Source: Aquamicrobium sp. (GTDB lineage: Bacteria; Pseudomonadota; Alphaproteobacteria; Rhizobiales; Rhizobiaceae). From it: a DNA stretch of 64,000 nt. The translations under genes and the position numbers were made by a program. The stretch lies in NCBI GenBank assembly GCA_019739225.1, contig JAHHDT010000003.1, forward strand, positions 186,001 through 250,000, written 5' to 3'. This document shows, in pieces, positions 1 through 10,600 of this stretch (its first letter is position 1; every line of letters begins with the position of its first letter). The notes below the pieces were generated by a model, which was given only the letters and a program-made list of their open reading frames with translations, did not search any database and was not told where the DNA came from.

Positions 1-5
1 AGGTC

Positions 6-221
6 ATGATTGCCCAGCATCAGGCGGAGGACCTGGCCGAGGTTTTCATCGAGGCCTGGGAGCGCGGGCCCGCTTGGCGCGAAGCGATCCGCAAGAGTTT
101 ATATCAGATCGAAGACGACGCCAGAAGGCAGATCTACGCGGGTCTGTCGCACGGCATTCGGAATCTCGAAATCGATCCTGCTGATCTCGGACTCGACAAA
201 ATATTGGAGAATGGCGAATAG
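6..221 (+). CDS. Hypothetical protein, possibly the 3' end of a larger gene
   Basis: This is a 71-residue reading frame whose ATG lies five bases from the window edge. The frame stays open to the edge, so it may be the C-terminal tail of a gene that begins outside. The product is charged and helical-looking (EDLAEVFIEAWERGP near the N-terminus), soluble, and has no signal peptide or membrane segment. I do not recognise a family. It lies on the same strand as the giant operon but is separated from it by about 295 bases, so there is no direct evidence that they work together. Confidence 0.4.
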   Translation: MIAQHQAEDLAEVFIEAWERGPAWREAIRKSLYQIEDDARRQIYAGLSHGIRNLEIDPADLGLDKILENGE

Positions 222-516
222 CTGAGCAACCGGCGATCGCAGCGACCGACCGGAAACTCAATTCCGCATTCCTCTAATTTCATTTCAACAAACCATCGCC
301 GACGGCAGGGGGCTCTCGGATTACCTCGCTACGCTGATTTCTTCGGCCACAGGACCAACATCTCAATTGCGATCGGAAGGGCCTCATTAACGTTGACTTC
401 CGGCGGTACGGAAGGTGATTGACAACGATTACCAAAACAGAAGAAGATCATATCGACACTATACTTTTCCACCAGCGTAATAACGAGACGAGTGCCGCGG
501 GGGCGGAGAGGTTCTC
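222..516 (+). promoter_or_regulatory. Intergenic region upstream of the giant-gene operon
   Basis: This gap of about 295 bases is more AT-rich than its flanks and holds no credible gene. Two -35-like hexamers are visible (TTGACT at 393-398 and TTGACA at 419-424), as is a TATACT at 460-465. None of these pairs has ideal spacing, so a promoter is likely but not located. A GGAG-type ribosome-binding site precedes the GTG at 517. Confidence 0.3.
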
Positions 517-3500
517 GTGCCACAGAGCCTTGCGCTCAGTGATCTGGTTGCTCCTTACTTCCTGAAGGGGCAGAACCTGAACGCCTTTCACGCGGCATTT
601 TCCGTGCTGCGCGTGGTCGAGCATGAGACGGCGAGCGACGCTTTCGGCATCTCCATCCGCGGCCGCGCCGAGTTCCAGGGCCGGCTCAGCATTCCCGGTC
701 CAAATGGCGCGCTATTCCAGTTCCGCAACGACGAGACCGATCCACCTTTCGACCCGGCGCAGCGCGACCCCGTCTTCGATCTGTCGGAGACGAGCATCGG
801 CTTCGAGCTGCATGTGCCGCGTACCGCGTCCACGATCATTGCGGCGGGCGCGGCGCAACTTGCAGGCGACGCCAACTTTGCCGCCGCTCGCGCGGTTCTC
901 GCCGACTGGGATCCGATCCCCCTCGACGCGCCGCCATCCGACTTTCCGGCCTCGGCCTTCACGCTGGACCTGATTGTCAACGCACCGACCTTCCGGCCCG
1001 GCGGACTGCGGCCGGCGCGAATGACTGACGATGGGCTTCTGGTTCCCGACACCAATTTCAGCGAAGTGGTGCTGAATCTCCCCAAACTCCGCTTTCGCCT
1101 TGCCCACGATCAGGGTGACGGCAGGCTGCGCTTCCTGCTTTTGTCGAGCGGTGTCGAGAGCCTCGACGACCCCACTGACATTGCCACATCCGAATTCATA
1201 TCCATGGTTCCACCCTATGCGTTCGTAAACGGGACCGACATCGGCATCGGGTTCCGTGGCGGGACGCTGGACCTGTCCACCGAAAGTACCCCTCCGGACG
1301 TATTGGAGCGGATCGGAGTCGGCGACGATTGGCAGGGCATCTACCTGCCGGAACTGCGCGTGTTTGTCTCCGGCGGCCGCAACGGTTTCGCGTATCAGTT
1401 TGGTGTGCGCGATTTTCTCTTCGGCTTCGGTCCAAATGGCGGCATTTCGGGCGACTTCGAGGGCAGGATTTTCAACCAGGGCAGCGGTGACCTGACGGTG
1501 GGCGCACGCTTCTTCGACACCTCCGGCCGGAGCTTTGGCCTCCTGGAGCGGGACGGCGCGACCGCCTCCGCCGTGGTGCCGCCGATCACCCGGATGGTCG
1601 TGGACGTTGAAGGTGGGCGCACGCCCTATGCCGTTTCAGTCTCTGTCGACGGTGCGGCGCCAGCAACCGGTCGGATCTTCGAGATCGATTTGTCGGCCAA
1701 TGCCACGGCCACAATCGCGATTGCCGTATCGGATGCCACGTCGGGCGCCCCGGACAGCGCCGCGCTGACGATCGCTGTGCGCAGGGGCGATCCACGCACC
1801 ATTGTCGTCACCCCTGGCACCGCCGCTGAACCAGCCAAGCCGGCGACGATCGCTGTTGCCGCGGGCGCGAACCCGCGCATCGTCATAAAGGAGCAGAATG
1901 ATCGCTTCGTCACGCTGACCACAGAGCCTCTTGAGCGCGACGTGCGATGGTCGCTTGACGGCGGCGCCGAAACAACACCGCGACCGAATTTCACAGTCGA
2001 GGTCGTGGCCGGCGCCTCACACCAGATTCGCGCGAGCATCCCCGGCATGACGGTCCAGGCGATGCCGGTCTATTTCTATTTCGACCTCCCACCGAAGCCG
2101 GGCGCGGGCGCGGCCGAGCCACAGATCCTTGCCTCCGTGCTGCCGGAGAGCAACGACCAGGTGTGGACCAGCCTGGCGCGGGGCAGATCGCCAGGTTCTG
2201 GTCGCGAGACCGGCGGCCACCGGCCGCTGACGGGCGGCAACCATCCTGCAATCTTCGAGGCGATCGATCCCGCCGTCACGCAGATCCAAATCGTGGGGCA
2301 TGCCAGCTTCGAGGACGATGAGAGCAAGCTGGAGCACAACTACCAGCTCGCTCGCCGACGTGCGATTGCTGTACGCGAACTGATCCACCATCACTACCCT
2401 GGCCGCTTCTTGCCCAGCATAGACCCCGAGCCACTGGTCAAGGAGAGCTACGTTGCGCTTCCTGCCTGGAAGGCGGCCTGGATGACGCACAAGTCGCCTT
2501 CCGATCGTGACTGGTGGAAGGCCGAGATCAAGTTCAATCCCGACCCCAGCCGTCCGCCGCGCGCCTCTGATGCAACATTGACCCGCGATCCGTCCGGCGG
2601 TGGGACGCCGCCAGTGATATCGGTCATTGACCCGCCAGTTCCGAACCCGCCGCAGCGGCCGGACTGGTTCCGCAGCGCAGGTGTCAAGCTGCGGGTCATC
2701 GAAAGCCGCTTTGTTGCGATCCAGATCGACGGCGAGATCGATGTTCAGACGGCCGCCGAGGAAAAACTGCGCAATACCGGCCAGGTCCAAGGGCAGCCTG
2801 CCGAACGTGTTCGCACCCTGCAACGGGGTGTGCCGCTTGCGCCTGACAACCCGGGTGACGGCATCACCGCGTTCCGCTTCCTGTTGCAGGAAAACGAGAT
2901 GACCGGCGAGACGGTGGTATCGTTCTCGATCGGCGCCGACCCGTCTGACACCGATGGCCTGCTCGCCGTCGGTTGGCTTCCCGGCGAGGCACGGACGCAG
3001 AGTTTCTGGCGCGACCTGCTGGGCTCATACATCTCGTTCTGGCCGCTGCTTGCCAAAGCTGCGGACCGCGATGTCGGCTCGCCGGTCGATGCCGTGATCA
3101 CGGGGGCCGAGCTGGCCCTTCCACCATTGATCGCCGCGCTGCCATGGTTCACGGTCGAACGCGTCATCGTGCACGGTGCTGAGTATCTGGCGCGCTGGCA
3201 TGTGGCTGGCAGCGAGGGCAACGTCTTTTTCGACCTTGAGGCGTGCTGGTCGGCGTCCCTGCCTTCCGAGAATGACTGGCTTGTCCGCATCGATCCCGCC
3301 GCACCGCTCTCCGTCCGCTACAAGGCAATCGGCGTGCGGCTTTCCGACTTTGACGATGATGGTGCCCCGATCGCGCCGCGTTACGAGTTCAGGCCGGTCT
3401 TCGACAGTTCGCGCGGCTACACGATCGGCCTGCAGAACTCCGGCGGGTTGATGCTGCGCCCGCCCTTCGACCGTATCTTCAAGATACTCGGCGCGCGGCT

Positions 3501-6500
3501 CTCACGCATCAATCCGATGACCTTCGAGGTCGAGATCGGAATGGGTGTCGATTTCGGGGTCGTCTCATTCGACAGGCTGGGCATACGTGCCTATCTCGAC
3601 CAGCCCCGACCACCTGAGATCACATCCATCGGGGCACGGGTCGACATTCCCGGGGCACTCGTAGGCGACGGTTACCTGTCCATCAGCAAGACCAAGATAG
3701 GAGGCCAGATCGACCTGACGGTCCGCGCCATCGGGTTGCGCGTCGCTGGCGCGCTTGAAATCGCCGACATCTCCGAAGCCGAAGGCGGCCCAGCGACCGG
3801 GCTCTTCGTCGGCCTTGACCTCCTCCTGCCAGTCGGCATCCCGCTTGGCTCGACCGGCCTGGGCATATTCGGCTTCCGCGGCCTGTTTGGCATGCACTAT
3901 GCACGCACGCCGATCGGCGCTGACAAATCGGTTCCATCTATCGAGTGGCTGAAGGCGGCAAAGGGGCGACCGAACCTGCTCAAGGGCGAAAACGGCGTCA
4001 TTTTGTGGGAGCCGAGGATCGACCGCTGGTCGTTCGGTGTCGGGACCATAATCGGCACCATGGAAGGCGGTGTCCTCCTCAATCTTGACGGAACGCTGCT
4101 TCTGGAACTGCCGGGGCCAAACATCCTGATAGCACTCAATGCGCGTTTTCTGACACCGCCGCCAGCGATGGAAGAGGCCGGGGGCGTTGGTGGCGTCCTG
4201 GCCGTCCTGGAGATTACCCCGCAGCACATTGCGATCGGCATCTACGCCACTTACGAGATCGAGAAGCTGATCGAGATCAAGATCCCGGCGGAGGCCTTTT
4301 TTTCCACCGGCAACCTGCGCAAATGGCACTTCTACCTCGGGTCCCGGCCCGACATCCCTGGCCCTGGACCTGCAGTAGTGCGCGTGCTCGGCATCGTCGA
4401 CGGCACCGGGTATCTCATGGTGCGCGGGGAGGGGCTTCCCGCCTATAAGGCGCTGCCGGCCATTACCGGCTTCGGCATAGGCATCGGGGCCGGGGCATCG
4501 TTCATCTGGGGTGACACCGACATCGGCCTCTATCTCAAGGTCGGCGGCGGCTTCGACGCAGTCGTCGGCTTCGACCCGATGCTGATCGCCGGCACGATCA
4601 GCGTCTATGGCGAACTGCGCCTGTTCATTGTCTCGGTCGGCGCGGACGCCCACCTGACAGTAACGGTACGTGAGCAGGATGGCCCCCTGCCAGTCGCCGT
4701 TCGGGTCGACGGCAAGGCGTGCGGCCATGTCGATTTCTTCTTCTTCGAGATCAGCGAATGCGTGTCGATCTCTTTCGGAACGCCTGGGATCGAACCGAAC
4801 GTGCCGGGACTGATCGGCAAGGTGGCGCTCAAGAGCCGTTCGCCCGCATTGACCCAGGGAACCGGCGTCGACCGTCCCATCGACGGCAGTCTGGGCGATG
4901 CCCATGAGAGCGTCGGCGTGCCGGCGGCCGATGCGCCGCTGCCGGTGGTGCCGATTGATTCCATCCCTGTCATCACCATGCTGGCGCCGCCGGTGATCGA
5001 GGGCGCCGCCTTCCTCGGCACGACGCTCGCACCGCCCCCGAACTTGGACATGACGGACAACGGCTTCGTCGATCGCGGCGGGGAGCGCTATCGCTACGGG
5101 CTGCAGGTCCTCGAACTCGAACGCATCGCGCCGGACGGGTCGGTGATCGACCCGCCCGTGCTCGGCATCGGAACGCCGACGCGCTGGTGGACGCAGCAGG
5201 GTGCGACGGGCGATCCCTCGGCAGCGCAACTTGCGTTGCTGACATGGGACCTCGACCCCGCGCCCAAGGCCATCGAGACCAGCGACAAGCGCACCGAGAC
5301 GATCCGCGACCGCTGGCAGACGGTGTGCGACGACGCCGCGCCGCCGGCCGCCGTGCTGTGGACGTTCCGCTTCGAACCGCTCGGCCCGAGCACGTCCGGC
5401 TGGGATCTTGCCGGCATCGCCTGGCCAGACCCGGACGGCACGCGGCGGTCCGGGACGGCAGACGCCAGGCTCTTCGTGCACGAGAAATGGCGCAGCGGCA
5501 TCGCCTGGGTGGACGCCGCACGCGGCATCGTGCCGGCGATGGTGGTGGGAGGTGCAGTTCCCTGCATCCGCCGCACGCGCCCGCTGCGTGACCTGGCCGA
5601 GATCGTGCGTGTCGGCGGCCGCGGTCCGGTCATGCGCGAGGAGGGCGCAGGTGGGCGGGACGGTTTCTCGCTTGCGCCAGACGACACGGTCCTGGCAGCA
5701 CTTGTGGGCTCGGATGAGGTCAAGCCTTTCAGGGTTCCGGAGACTTTGCACGCCAAGGCGCTTGCCGACATGACGGCAAGGCCGCAGCGCGACCAATTCG
5801 CGGCGATAGCCGCGCTCGGCCGCGGCGAGGAGGTCTCTCGGGCTGACATCCTGGGGGCATTTTCGCCGGTCGGCACGTTGGTCGCGGGCGAAAAACGCGC
5901 ATGCGAAGCGCGGGTACTGCAATCGCCTCAGCTTGACGACGGGACCCTCGTGCGCTTCGCCGGCCCGCTGAAGGAAAAGCTCGTCAAGGAAGCGTTGGAG
6001 GAGGCCGGCATCGTGCACGGGCCACTGGACGACACGCTCGTCCTGGAGACCGCAGGGTTCGACCGCTTGCGCCTGCTGCTGTTCCTCACGCCGATCGACG
6101 AGGCGGCGACGATCGTCATCCGCGTGCTCGACGAGCAAGGCAATGAGCTGGAATCGCGGCCCGTCACCTTCGACGATCTCGTGCCCCCGCGCGACCTCCC
6201 CGAGGAATGGACCAGGACTGACATGCCGTGGGCGGCCGGAATCACCGACGTGTTCGCCTTCCTGGAGGCGGAGAAGCGCCTCGGCCGCTACCGCGCGGCC
6301 CTGGTCGAACTCGGCCCACATGAAAAGGCCGCTCGGGTTGAGATCGGCGTGAAGCGCTCCGATCCGCAGCTTCGTCCGTTCCTGCTGCCCTACTATCTCG
6401 CCGCCATCGAACTGCTGCGCCTTTCCGAGAGGCTGCGCTTCGACCACGACACCACCACGATCGACCGCGAGCGGGAGATCGTGACCGAATCGCTCGGGCC

Positions 6501-7665
6501 GGCGAGCACCGACAACGCCTTCCTCTTCCCGTCCTCGCTCTATCGCTGCCGTCTCGGCTGGGCCGGGACCCGCAAGAGTTCCGGCAAGACCCGACAGGGC
6601 GAGCAGAGCTTCTGGTTCCGCACCGATGCCGAGGCACCGGCAAGGCTGGACTCGTTCGTGCTGATGACCTCGCCGATGGAAGGCGAGACGCACTATTTCG
6701 GCGGCGAACCACCGCGCCTCGTCTTCGCCACCGCCGACATCGATCGTCTCTACGGCGCCTACGGCAAGGAGCTGAAAGTCCGCTTGCAGGCGGCTTCGGG
6801 GCGGCACCCGCCGGGGCAGGACGGATCGGCCGGACAGCTCGACATCTCGGCCGCGACGCTCGCCGGTGCGGGCGCGCTGGTGCTGTCGCCGTTCGAGGAC
6901 GCGCTCGTCGGCGTCCTCGACGGGCAGTGCATCCCGATCGACGGCGGCCGGACGCGCCAGACAGTGGTCGTGATCCCGATACCGCTGGAGCCTTTCACCG
7001 ACTACATCATGGACGTGGTGGCGGTGCCGGTCGGTCAGCATGCGACGCACGAGACACCGTTCATCTACCGTCGCCACTTCTCCACCGGCGGTCATGCCAC
7101 GATGACGGATTTCGGCGTTTCGCTCGGCGGGCTGACAGTCGGCCACCGTGCCGTGCAGGCCGGCATGACCATGACGCATCTGGCGCCGTTTGCCGGCCGT
7201 GCCCCGATGGGCCAGGAACTCGACGAGGCTTTTGCCCGCGCCGGGCTCGATGTCGACGGAGCGCCGCGGACGCCGAAGGTGACGGTGCTATGGGAGCCCG
7301 CCCCCGGCGGCAGCCGACCGACGGCCATACTCGTCGATGCGGGCGAGCCGTTGTCGCGTGCCAGGCTCTATCCCGAGAGCGTGCCCGACCCGGATGGGCT
7401 CCCTGGCACGAGGCGCTGGAAACTTGTTGAGAAGGAATGGCTGGGCTTCCAGCCGGCGGCCGCAAGTGCGGGCCTGATTGAAGGTGAGCCTGTGATTGCC
7501 CCCGGCGGCCAACGTGCATTGATACTGCTCAGACCCGGCGCGCTCGGCAGCCGCATCCAGCTTGAACTGGTCCGTCGACCGTTTTCCGAACCCTATCTGG
7601 CGGTTGCCGAGGAGCGCAGGACTGTCGTCGACCTGCAGCTTTCCCAGCCGCCGTGGGAAGAGTGA
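517..7665 (+). CDS. Giant beta-rich protein with OmpA-like segment, function unknown
   Basis: This 2382-residue protein is the first gene of a three-gene operon. The GTG start is preceded by GGAG at good spacing, and the N-terminus (MPQSLALSDLVAPYF) is not a signal peptide. Residues about 585-630 read like an OmpA/MotB peptidoglycan-binding core: IQIVGHASFEDD, followed by NYQLARRRAIAVREL. The segment is embedded mid-protein rather than C-terminal as is usual. Residues about 980-1425 are a long run of alternating amphipathic, glycine-rich strands, loosely reminiscent of DUF6603-type repeats (inference). The last third has more beta-rich modules without recognised catalytic motifs. The next gene starts 7 bases after the stop. 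A structural or surface-assembly role is possible, but nothing in the sequence fixes a function. Confidence 0.8.
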   Translation: MPQSLALSDLVAPYFLKGQNLNAFHAAFSVLRVVEHETASDAFGISIRGRAEFQGRLSIPGPNGALFQFRNDETDPPFDPAQRDPVFDLSETSIGFELHVPRTASTIIAAGAAQLAGDANFAAARAVLADWDPIPLDAPPSDFPASAFTLDLIVNAPTFRPGGLRPARMTDDGLLVPDTNFSEVVLNLPKLRFRLAHDQGDGRLRFLLLSSGVESLDDPTDIATSEFISMVPPYAFVNGTDIGIGFRGGTLDLSTESTPPDVLERIGVGDDWQGIYLPELRVFVSGGRNGFAYQFGVRDFLFGFGPNGGISGDFEGRIFNQGSGDLTVGARFFDTSGRSFGLLERDGATASAVVPPITRMVVDVEGGRTPYAVSVSVDGAAPATGRIFEIDLSANATATIAIAVSDATSGAPDSAALTIAVRRGDPRTIVVTPGTAAEPAKPATIAVAAGANPRIVIKEQNDRFVTLTTEPLERDVRWSLDGGAETTPRPNFTVEVVAGASHQIRASIPGMTVQAMPVYFYFDLPPKPGAGAAEPQILASVLPESNDQVWTSLARGRSPGSGRETGGHRPLTGGNHPAIFEAIDPAVTQIQIVGHASFEDDESKLEHNYQLARRRAIAVRELIHHHYPGRFLPSIDPEPLVKESYVALPAWKAAWMTHKSPSDRDWWKAEIKFNPDPSRPPRASDATLTRDPSGGGTPPVISVIDPPVPNPPQRPDWFRSAGVKLRVIESRFVAIQIDGEIDVQTAAEEKLRNTGQVQGQPAERVRTLQRGVPLAPDNPGDGITAFRFLLQENEMTGETVVSFSIGADPSDTDGLLAVGWLPGEARTQSFWRDLLGSYISFWPLLAKAADRDVGSPVDAVITGAELALPPLIAALPWFTVERVIVHGAEYLARWHVAGSEGNVFFDLEACWSASLPSENDWLVRIDPAAPLSVRYKAIGVRLSDFDDDGAPIAPRYEFRPVFDSSRGYTIGLQNSGGLMLRPPFDRIFKILGARLSRINPMTFEVEIGMGVDFGVVSFDRLGIRAYLDQPRPPEITSIGARVDIPGALVGDGYLSISKTKIGGQIDLTVRAIGLRVAGALEIADISEAEGGPATGLFVGLDLLLPVGIPLGSTGLGIFGFRGLFGMHYARTPIGADKSVPSIEWLKAAKGRPNLLKGENGVILWEPRIDRWSFGVGTIIGTMEGGVLLNLDGTLLLELPGPNILIALNARFLTPPPAMEEAGGVGGVLAVLEITPQHIAIGIYATYEIEKLIEIKIPAEAFFSTGNLRKWHFYLGSRPDIPGPGPAVVRVLGIVDGTGYLMVRGEGLPAYKALPAITGFGIGIGAGASFIWGDTDIGLYLKVGGGFDAVVGFDPMLIAGTISVYGELRLFIVSVGADAHLTVTVREQDGPLPVAVRVDGKACGHVDFFFFEISECVSISFGTPGIEPNVPGLIGKVALKSRSPALTQGTGVDRPIDGSLGDAHESVGVPAADAPLPVVPIDSIPVITMLAPPVIEGAAFLGTTLAPPPNLDMTDNGFVDRGGERYRYGLQVLELERIAPDGSVIDPPVLGIGTPTRWWTQQGATGDPSAAQLALLTWDLDPAPKAIETSDKRTETIRDRWQTVCDDAAPPAAVLWTFRFEPLGPSTSGWDLAGIAWPDPDGTRRSGTADARLFVHEKWRSGIAWVDAARGIVPAMVVGGAVPCIRRTRPLRDLAEIVRVGGRGPVMREEGAGGRDGFSLAPDDTVLAALVGSDEVKPFRVPETLHAKALADMTARPQRDQFAAIAALGRGEEVSRADILGAFSPVGTLVAGEKRACEARVLQSPQLDDGTLVRFAGPLKEKLVKEALEEAGIVHGPLDDTLVLETAGFDRLRLLLFLTPIDEAATIVIRVLDEQGNELESRPVTFDDLVPPRDLPEEWTRTDMPWAAGITDVFAFLEAEKRLGRYRAALVELGPHEKAARVEIGVKRSDPQLRPFLLPYYLAAIELLRLSERLRFDHDTTTIDREREIVTESLGPASTDNAFLFPSSLYRCRLGWAGTRKSSGKTRQGEQSFWFRTDAEAPARLDSFVLMTSPMEGETHYFGGEPPRLVFATADIDRLYGAYGKELKVRLQAASGRHPPGQDGSAGQLDISAATLAGAGALVLSPFEDALVGVLDGQCIPIDGGRTRQTVVVIPIPLEPFTDYIMDVVAVPVGQHATHETPFIYRRHFSTGGHATMTDFGVSLGGLTVGHRAVQAGMTMTHLAPFAGRAPMGQELDEAFARAGLDVDGAPRTPKVTVLWEPAPGGSRPTAILVDAGEPLSRARLYPESVPDPDGLPGTRRWKLVEKEWLGFQPAAASAGLIEGEPVIAPGGQRALILLRPGALGSRIQLELVRRPFSEPYLAVAEERRTVVDLQLSQPPWEE

Positions 7666-7672
7666 GATCGCC

Positions 7673-10600
7673 ATGGAAGAGGAATTCATCCTCGATCCCG
7701 ATCGCTTCCTGCTTGCCGCCGCGCTGGTAGACTGGGCCGCGCTCGCACGCCGCGACGAGACCCATATGACGGCGCTCAAGCAGAGCCGCGAGACTTTGGT
7801 GCGAGGAGTGCAGCTGCGCTGGCTGCTGTCACCGGAGCTTGGTTACCCGACCGAACCCTTTGAGGTTTGGCGGCGGCCGGCGCTCAACGTGCAGCTGGAA
7901 AAGGAGCTGCCGGTCGAGGACGAGACACTGATCGTCCAGACGTTGTTCAACTGGCGGGCCTTCGCAGCGCCGTCCCCAATGGTTTTTATTCGTGCAACGC
8001 TCCAAGTGACGGCACCGCAGGCCAATGTCATTGCTTTTGCCGGCGCGCCCTTCGGCTCGGCTGTCGTCGGCATCGAGACCGTGTCGAGCGGCTTCAGGAC
8101 GATCTCGTTTTCCGCACCGCAGATTGCCTGCCTGGTGCTTTTTGACGGGGTCGAACTCCTGCGCTGGGTCGGGATTGACGGCCAGGACGCCAACCGGGGT
8201 GAGTGGACGCTCATCGAGCGCGTTGGGCTGCCCGTCGACCAGGGCGAGTGGAGCGGCGTATTCGGCCTCGACGCGGATCAAGGGCCAGCGGGCATGCCTA
8301 TGCCCCCGGTAGACGCCGCGCTGTCGCGCTTTTCCCGGGGCGCTGCGCCGTTCGGATGGCAGAGCGCCTTCGCGCCAGGCCGACTTGCCCCCCACTGGCG
8401 AAAAGCAGACCCAAAAGCCTTCCTGCGGGTTATGGAGGACAACGTCCTTGACGGGCTGCTGGAGATGGTGACCACCCGCGCGCCGAACCTGCACGGCACG
8501 CTGAAACGCTCGGTCGCCCTGGCCGCCGAAGGCGGAGGGGAAGCTGCCGCGGCTACCTTCTCGCTGCTTGGCACGCTGATGTTCGCTGCTGCGACCGATC
8601 CTGTCGCAAGCCTGCTTGCCGGTTTTGGAACTGCAGTCGAAGAGATAGACATCCCGCCGATCTCCGTTCGCGACGTCGAATATTTCAACGATCCCAACAG
8701 AAGCGACAGCGATTTCCGCGTCACCGCGCGTTTTGCCAACGGGCTCGACGGTCAGTCCGACAAGATCGCCTTTGCTGCCATCGCGCTGTCGCCGCGCCGC
8801 GTCGTCCCGCCACCACCACCGGCCAATCTCGGTATTCTGCAGGAAGGGATGCGCTCGCCGCCCACGACCGATGGTGCATGGCGACCGGTGATGCGGTTGG
8901 GATGGGATCGGCTGCCGCCCGGTCTGCCGCTTCGATCGGCCGCCTACGCCCATGCTCGCAGCGTCGGCGGGGCCGGCACCGCGCAGGCGCTTATCCTGCC
9001 GCGCAGGGGCGACGAGGCGCTTCAGCCGATCGGCGTGACGACCGGCAGCGACGTACCTGCGAACGTGCCGCAACTGCGCGCCTCGGACGACAGCTTCGCC
9101 ATACCTGGTAGTCCGGCCGTCGTTCCGCTTCTCTACGGCGTCGCCCATCAGGACATATTCGGTGTCTGGAGCGAGTGGCGCACCGCCCCGATCAGTGTGC
9201 AGGAACCCCCCGTGCAGATCGTGCCTGTCTTGTCTGCGTCGCTCGACACTACGGCCTCCGCAGGACCCTGTCCGGCCGTGCTGACGGTGGAGTTTGCCTG
9301 GGACTGGGCAGCGCGCTCACCGGCCGATATCCGTTTCGCAGGGGTGCTCTACGCTCAGGCCCGTCGCGGCGATCCGCCGCTCGGGCCAGCGGCACCAATC
9401 GGCCTGCAGAGGAGCCTTGGCGGTGCTGCGGGTATGCCATTCGAGGTCAGGTTCGACCCCGCCGGCAACGCGGCCGTCGATGCCGGCGGCACGCTCCAGC
9501 ATCTGAGTGAGGACGGTCGCGACATCCTTGCTGGCCCGCTCAACGTTGCCGGCCCCCGCCGCTACCGGCTTCGCGTCGACGGCTTCTCACTCGATTTCAA
9601 CGCCGCCGGGCACATCGGATTGGCGCTGTCGGCAATGGCGATCGAGAGGCGCCCCCCCGGCCGTGCTGGTGGTTGGAGTGCACCGCGTATCGCTTCGGCG
9701 TCGGACCCGAGGCCACCCGTGATCGCGACAGAACACGAAGATGTGCTGCTCGCCAGTATGGAAGACGCGGCCGGGCGACATCATGCGCTTGTGACATGGC
9801 CCTCGGCACCTGGAGCGGCCGGTTATTTCATCTATGCTGCCCAGGAGGGAAAATTACGGGCCGACTGGGGACTTGCCGGGCCGCAGCTGGAACAAACCCT
9901 GTCGCAGCGCCTTGTGGAGTTGCGAAACGCCTTTGCGGCCAATCCGGCGAAGCGCTTCTTCACCCGGCTCAACGAGACCGCAGTCAGCGCAACATCCTAT
10001 CAGGCAACGTTGCCCCGCGGCAGCAAGGAGATCCATCTTTTCCTCGTGGTCGGAATCAGCGCCGGCGGCGTGGAATCCAAATGGCCTGGTGCCGGGGATC
10101 CGATGCTGCGCAAGCGACCCATCGCCTATGCCGCGCCGCAGAAGCAGGTTCCCGACGCCCCGACATTGGAAGTCCGCCGCGCCGCAGATCCCGACAGCGG
10201 AACCGATGCCTTTCGCGCGGATCTGCGGCTCACCACACTGCCGGGGGCGACGGTCGACCGCATCGACATTCACCGCGTTCGATCTGAAGCAGCCGCGGTG
10301 GAGCTGGATACCATGGGACCGCCGGTGATGACGGTGCGTAGCGGCGAGCCGAGCTGGACAATACGTGCGCTCCCGCCGCGTGGGGCCGTGCCGGGCCAGG
10401 CGATCGGCGTCGCCAATGGCGTGGACCGGCCGGCGGGCAGCTGGTCGCCGTTTTACTACCGGGCTGTCGCATGGTCACTGCCGCGGCCCGAACGTGGCCT
10501 TCTGGGTGGACGATCGAAGCCATCGGCAGCACGCAGTGTGATCATACCGCCACCTGGCCCGCCGGACCTCCAACCGCTTGAACATTCCTGGCCCGGTGGC

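Noticed and set aside
2017-2823. A 268-codon minus-strand frame opposite the OmpA-like region
   Set aside because: It is another shadow frame; composition and lack of a start signal argue against a gene.
3565-7179. A 1204-codon minus-strand frame opposite the first giant gene
   Set aside because: It is an antisense shadow caused by high GC and codon bias. Its translation is Arg/His-rich, lacks domains and has no ribosome-binding site, whereas the plus frame spans 2382 codons in an operon.
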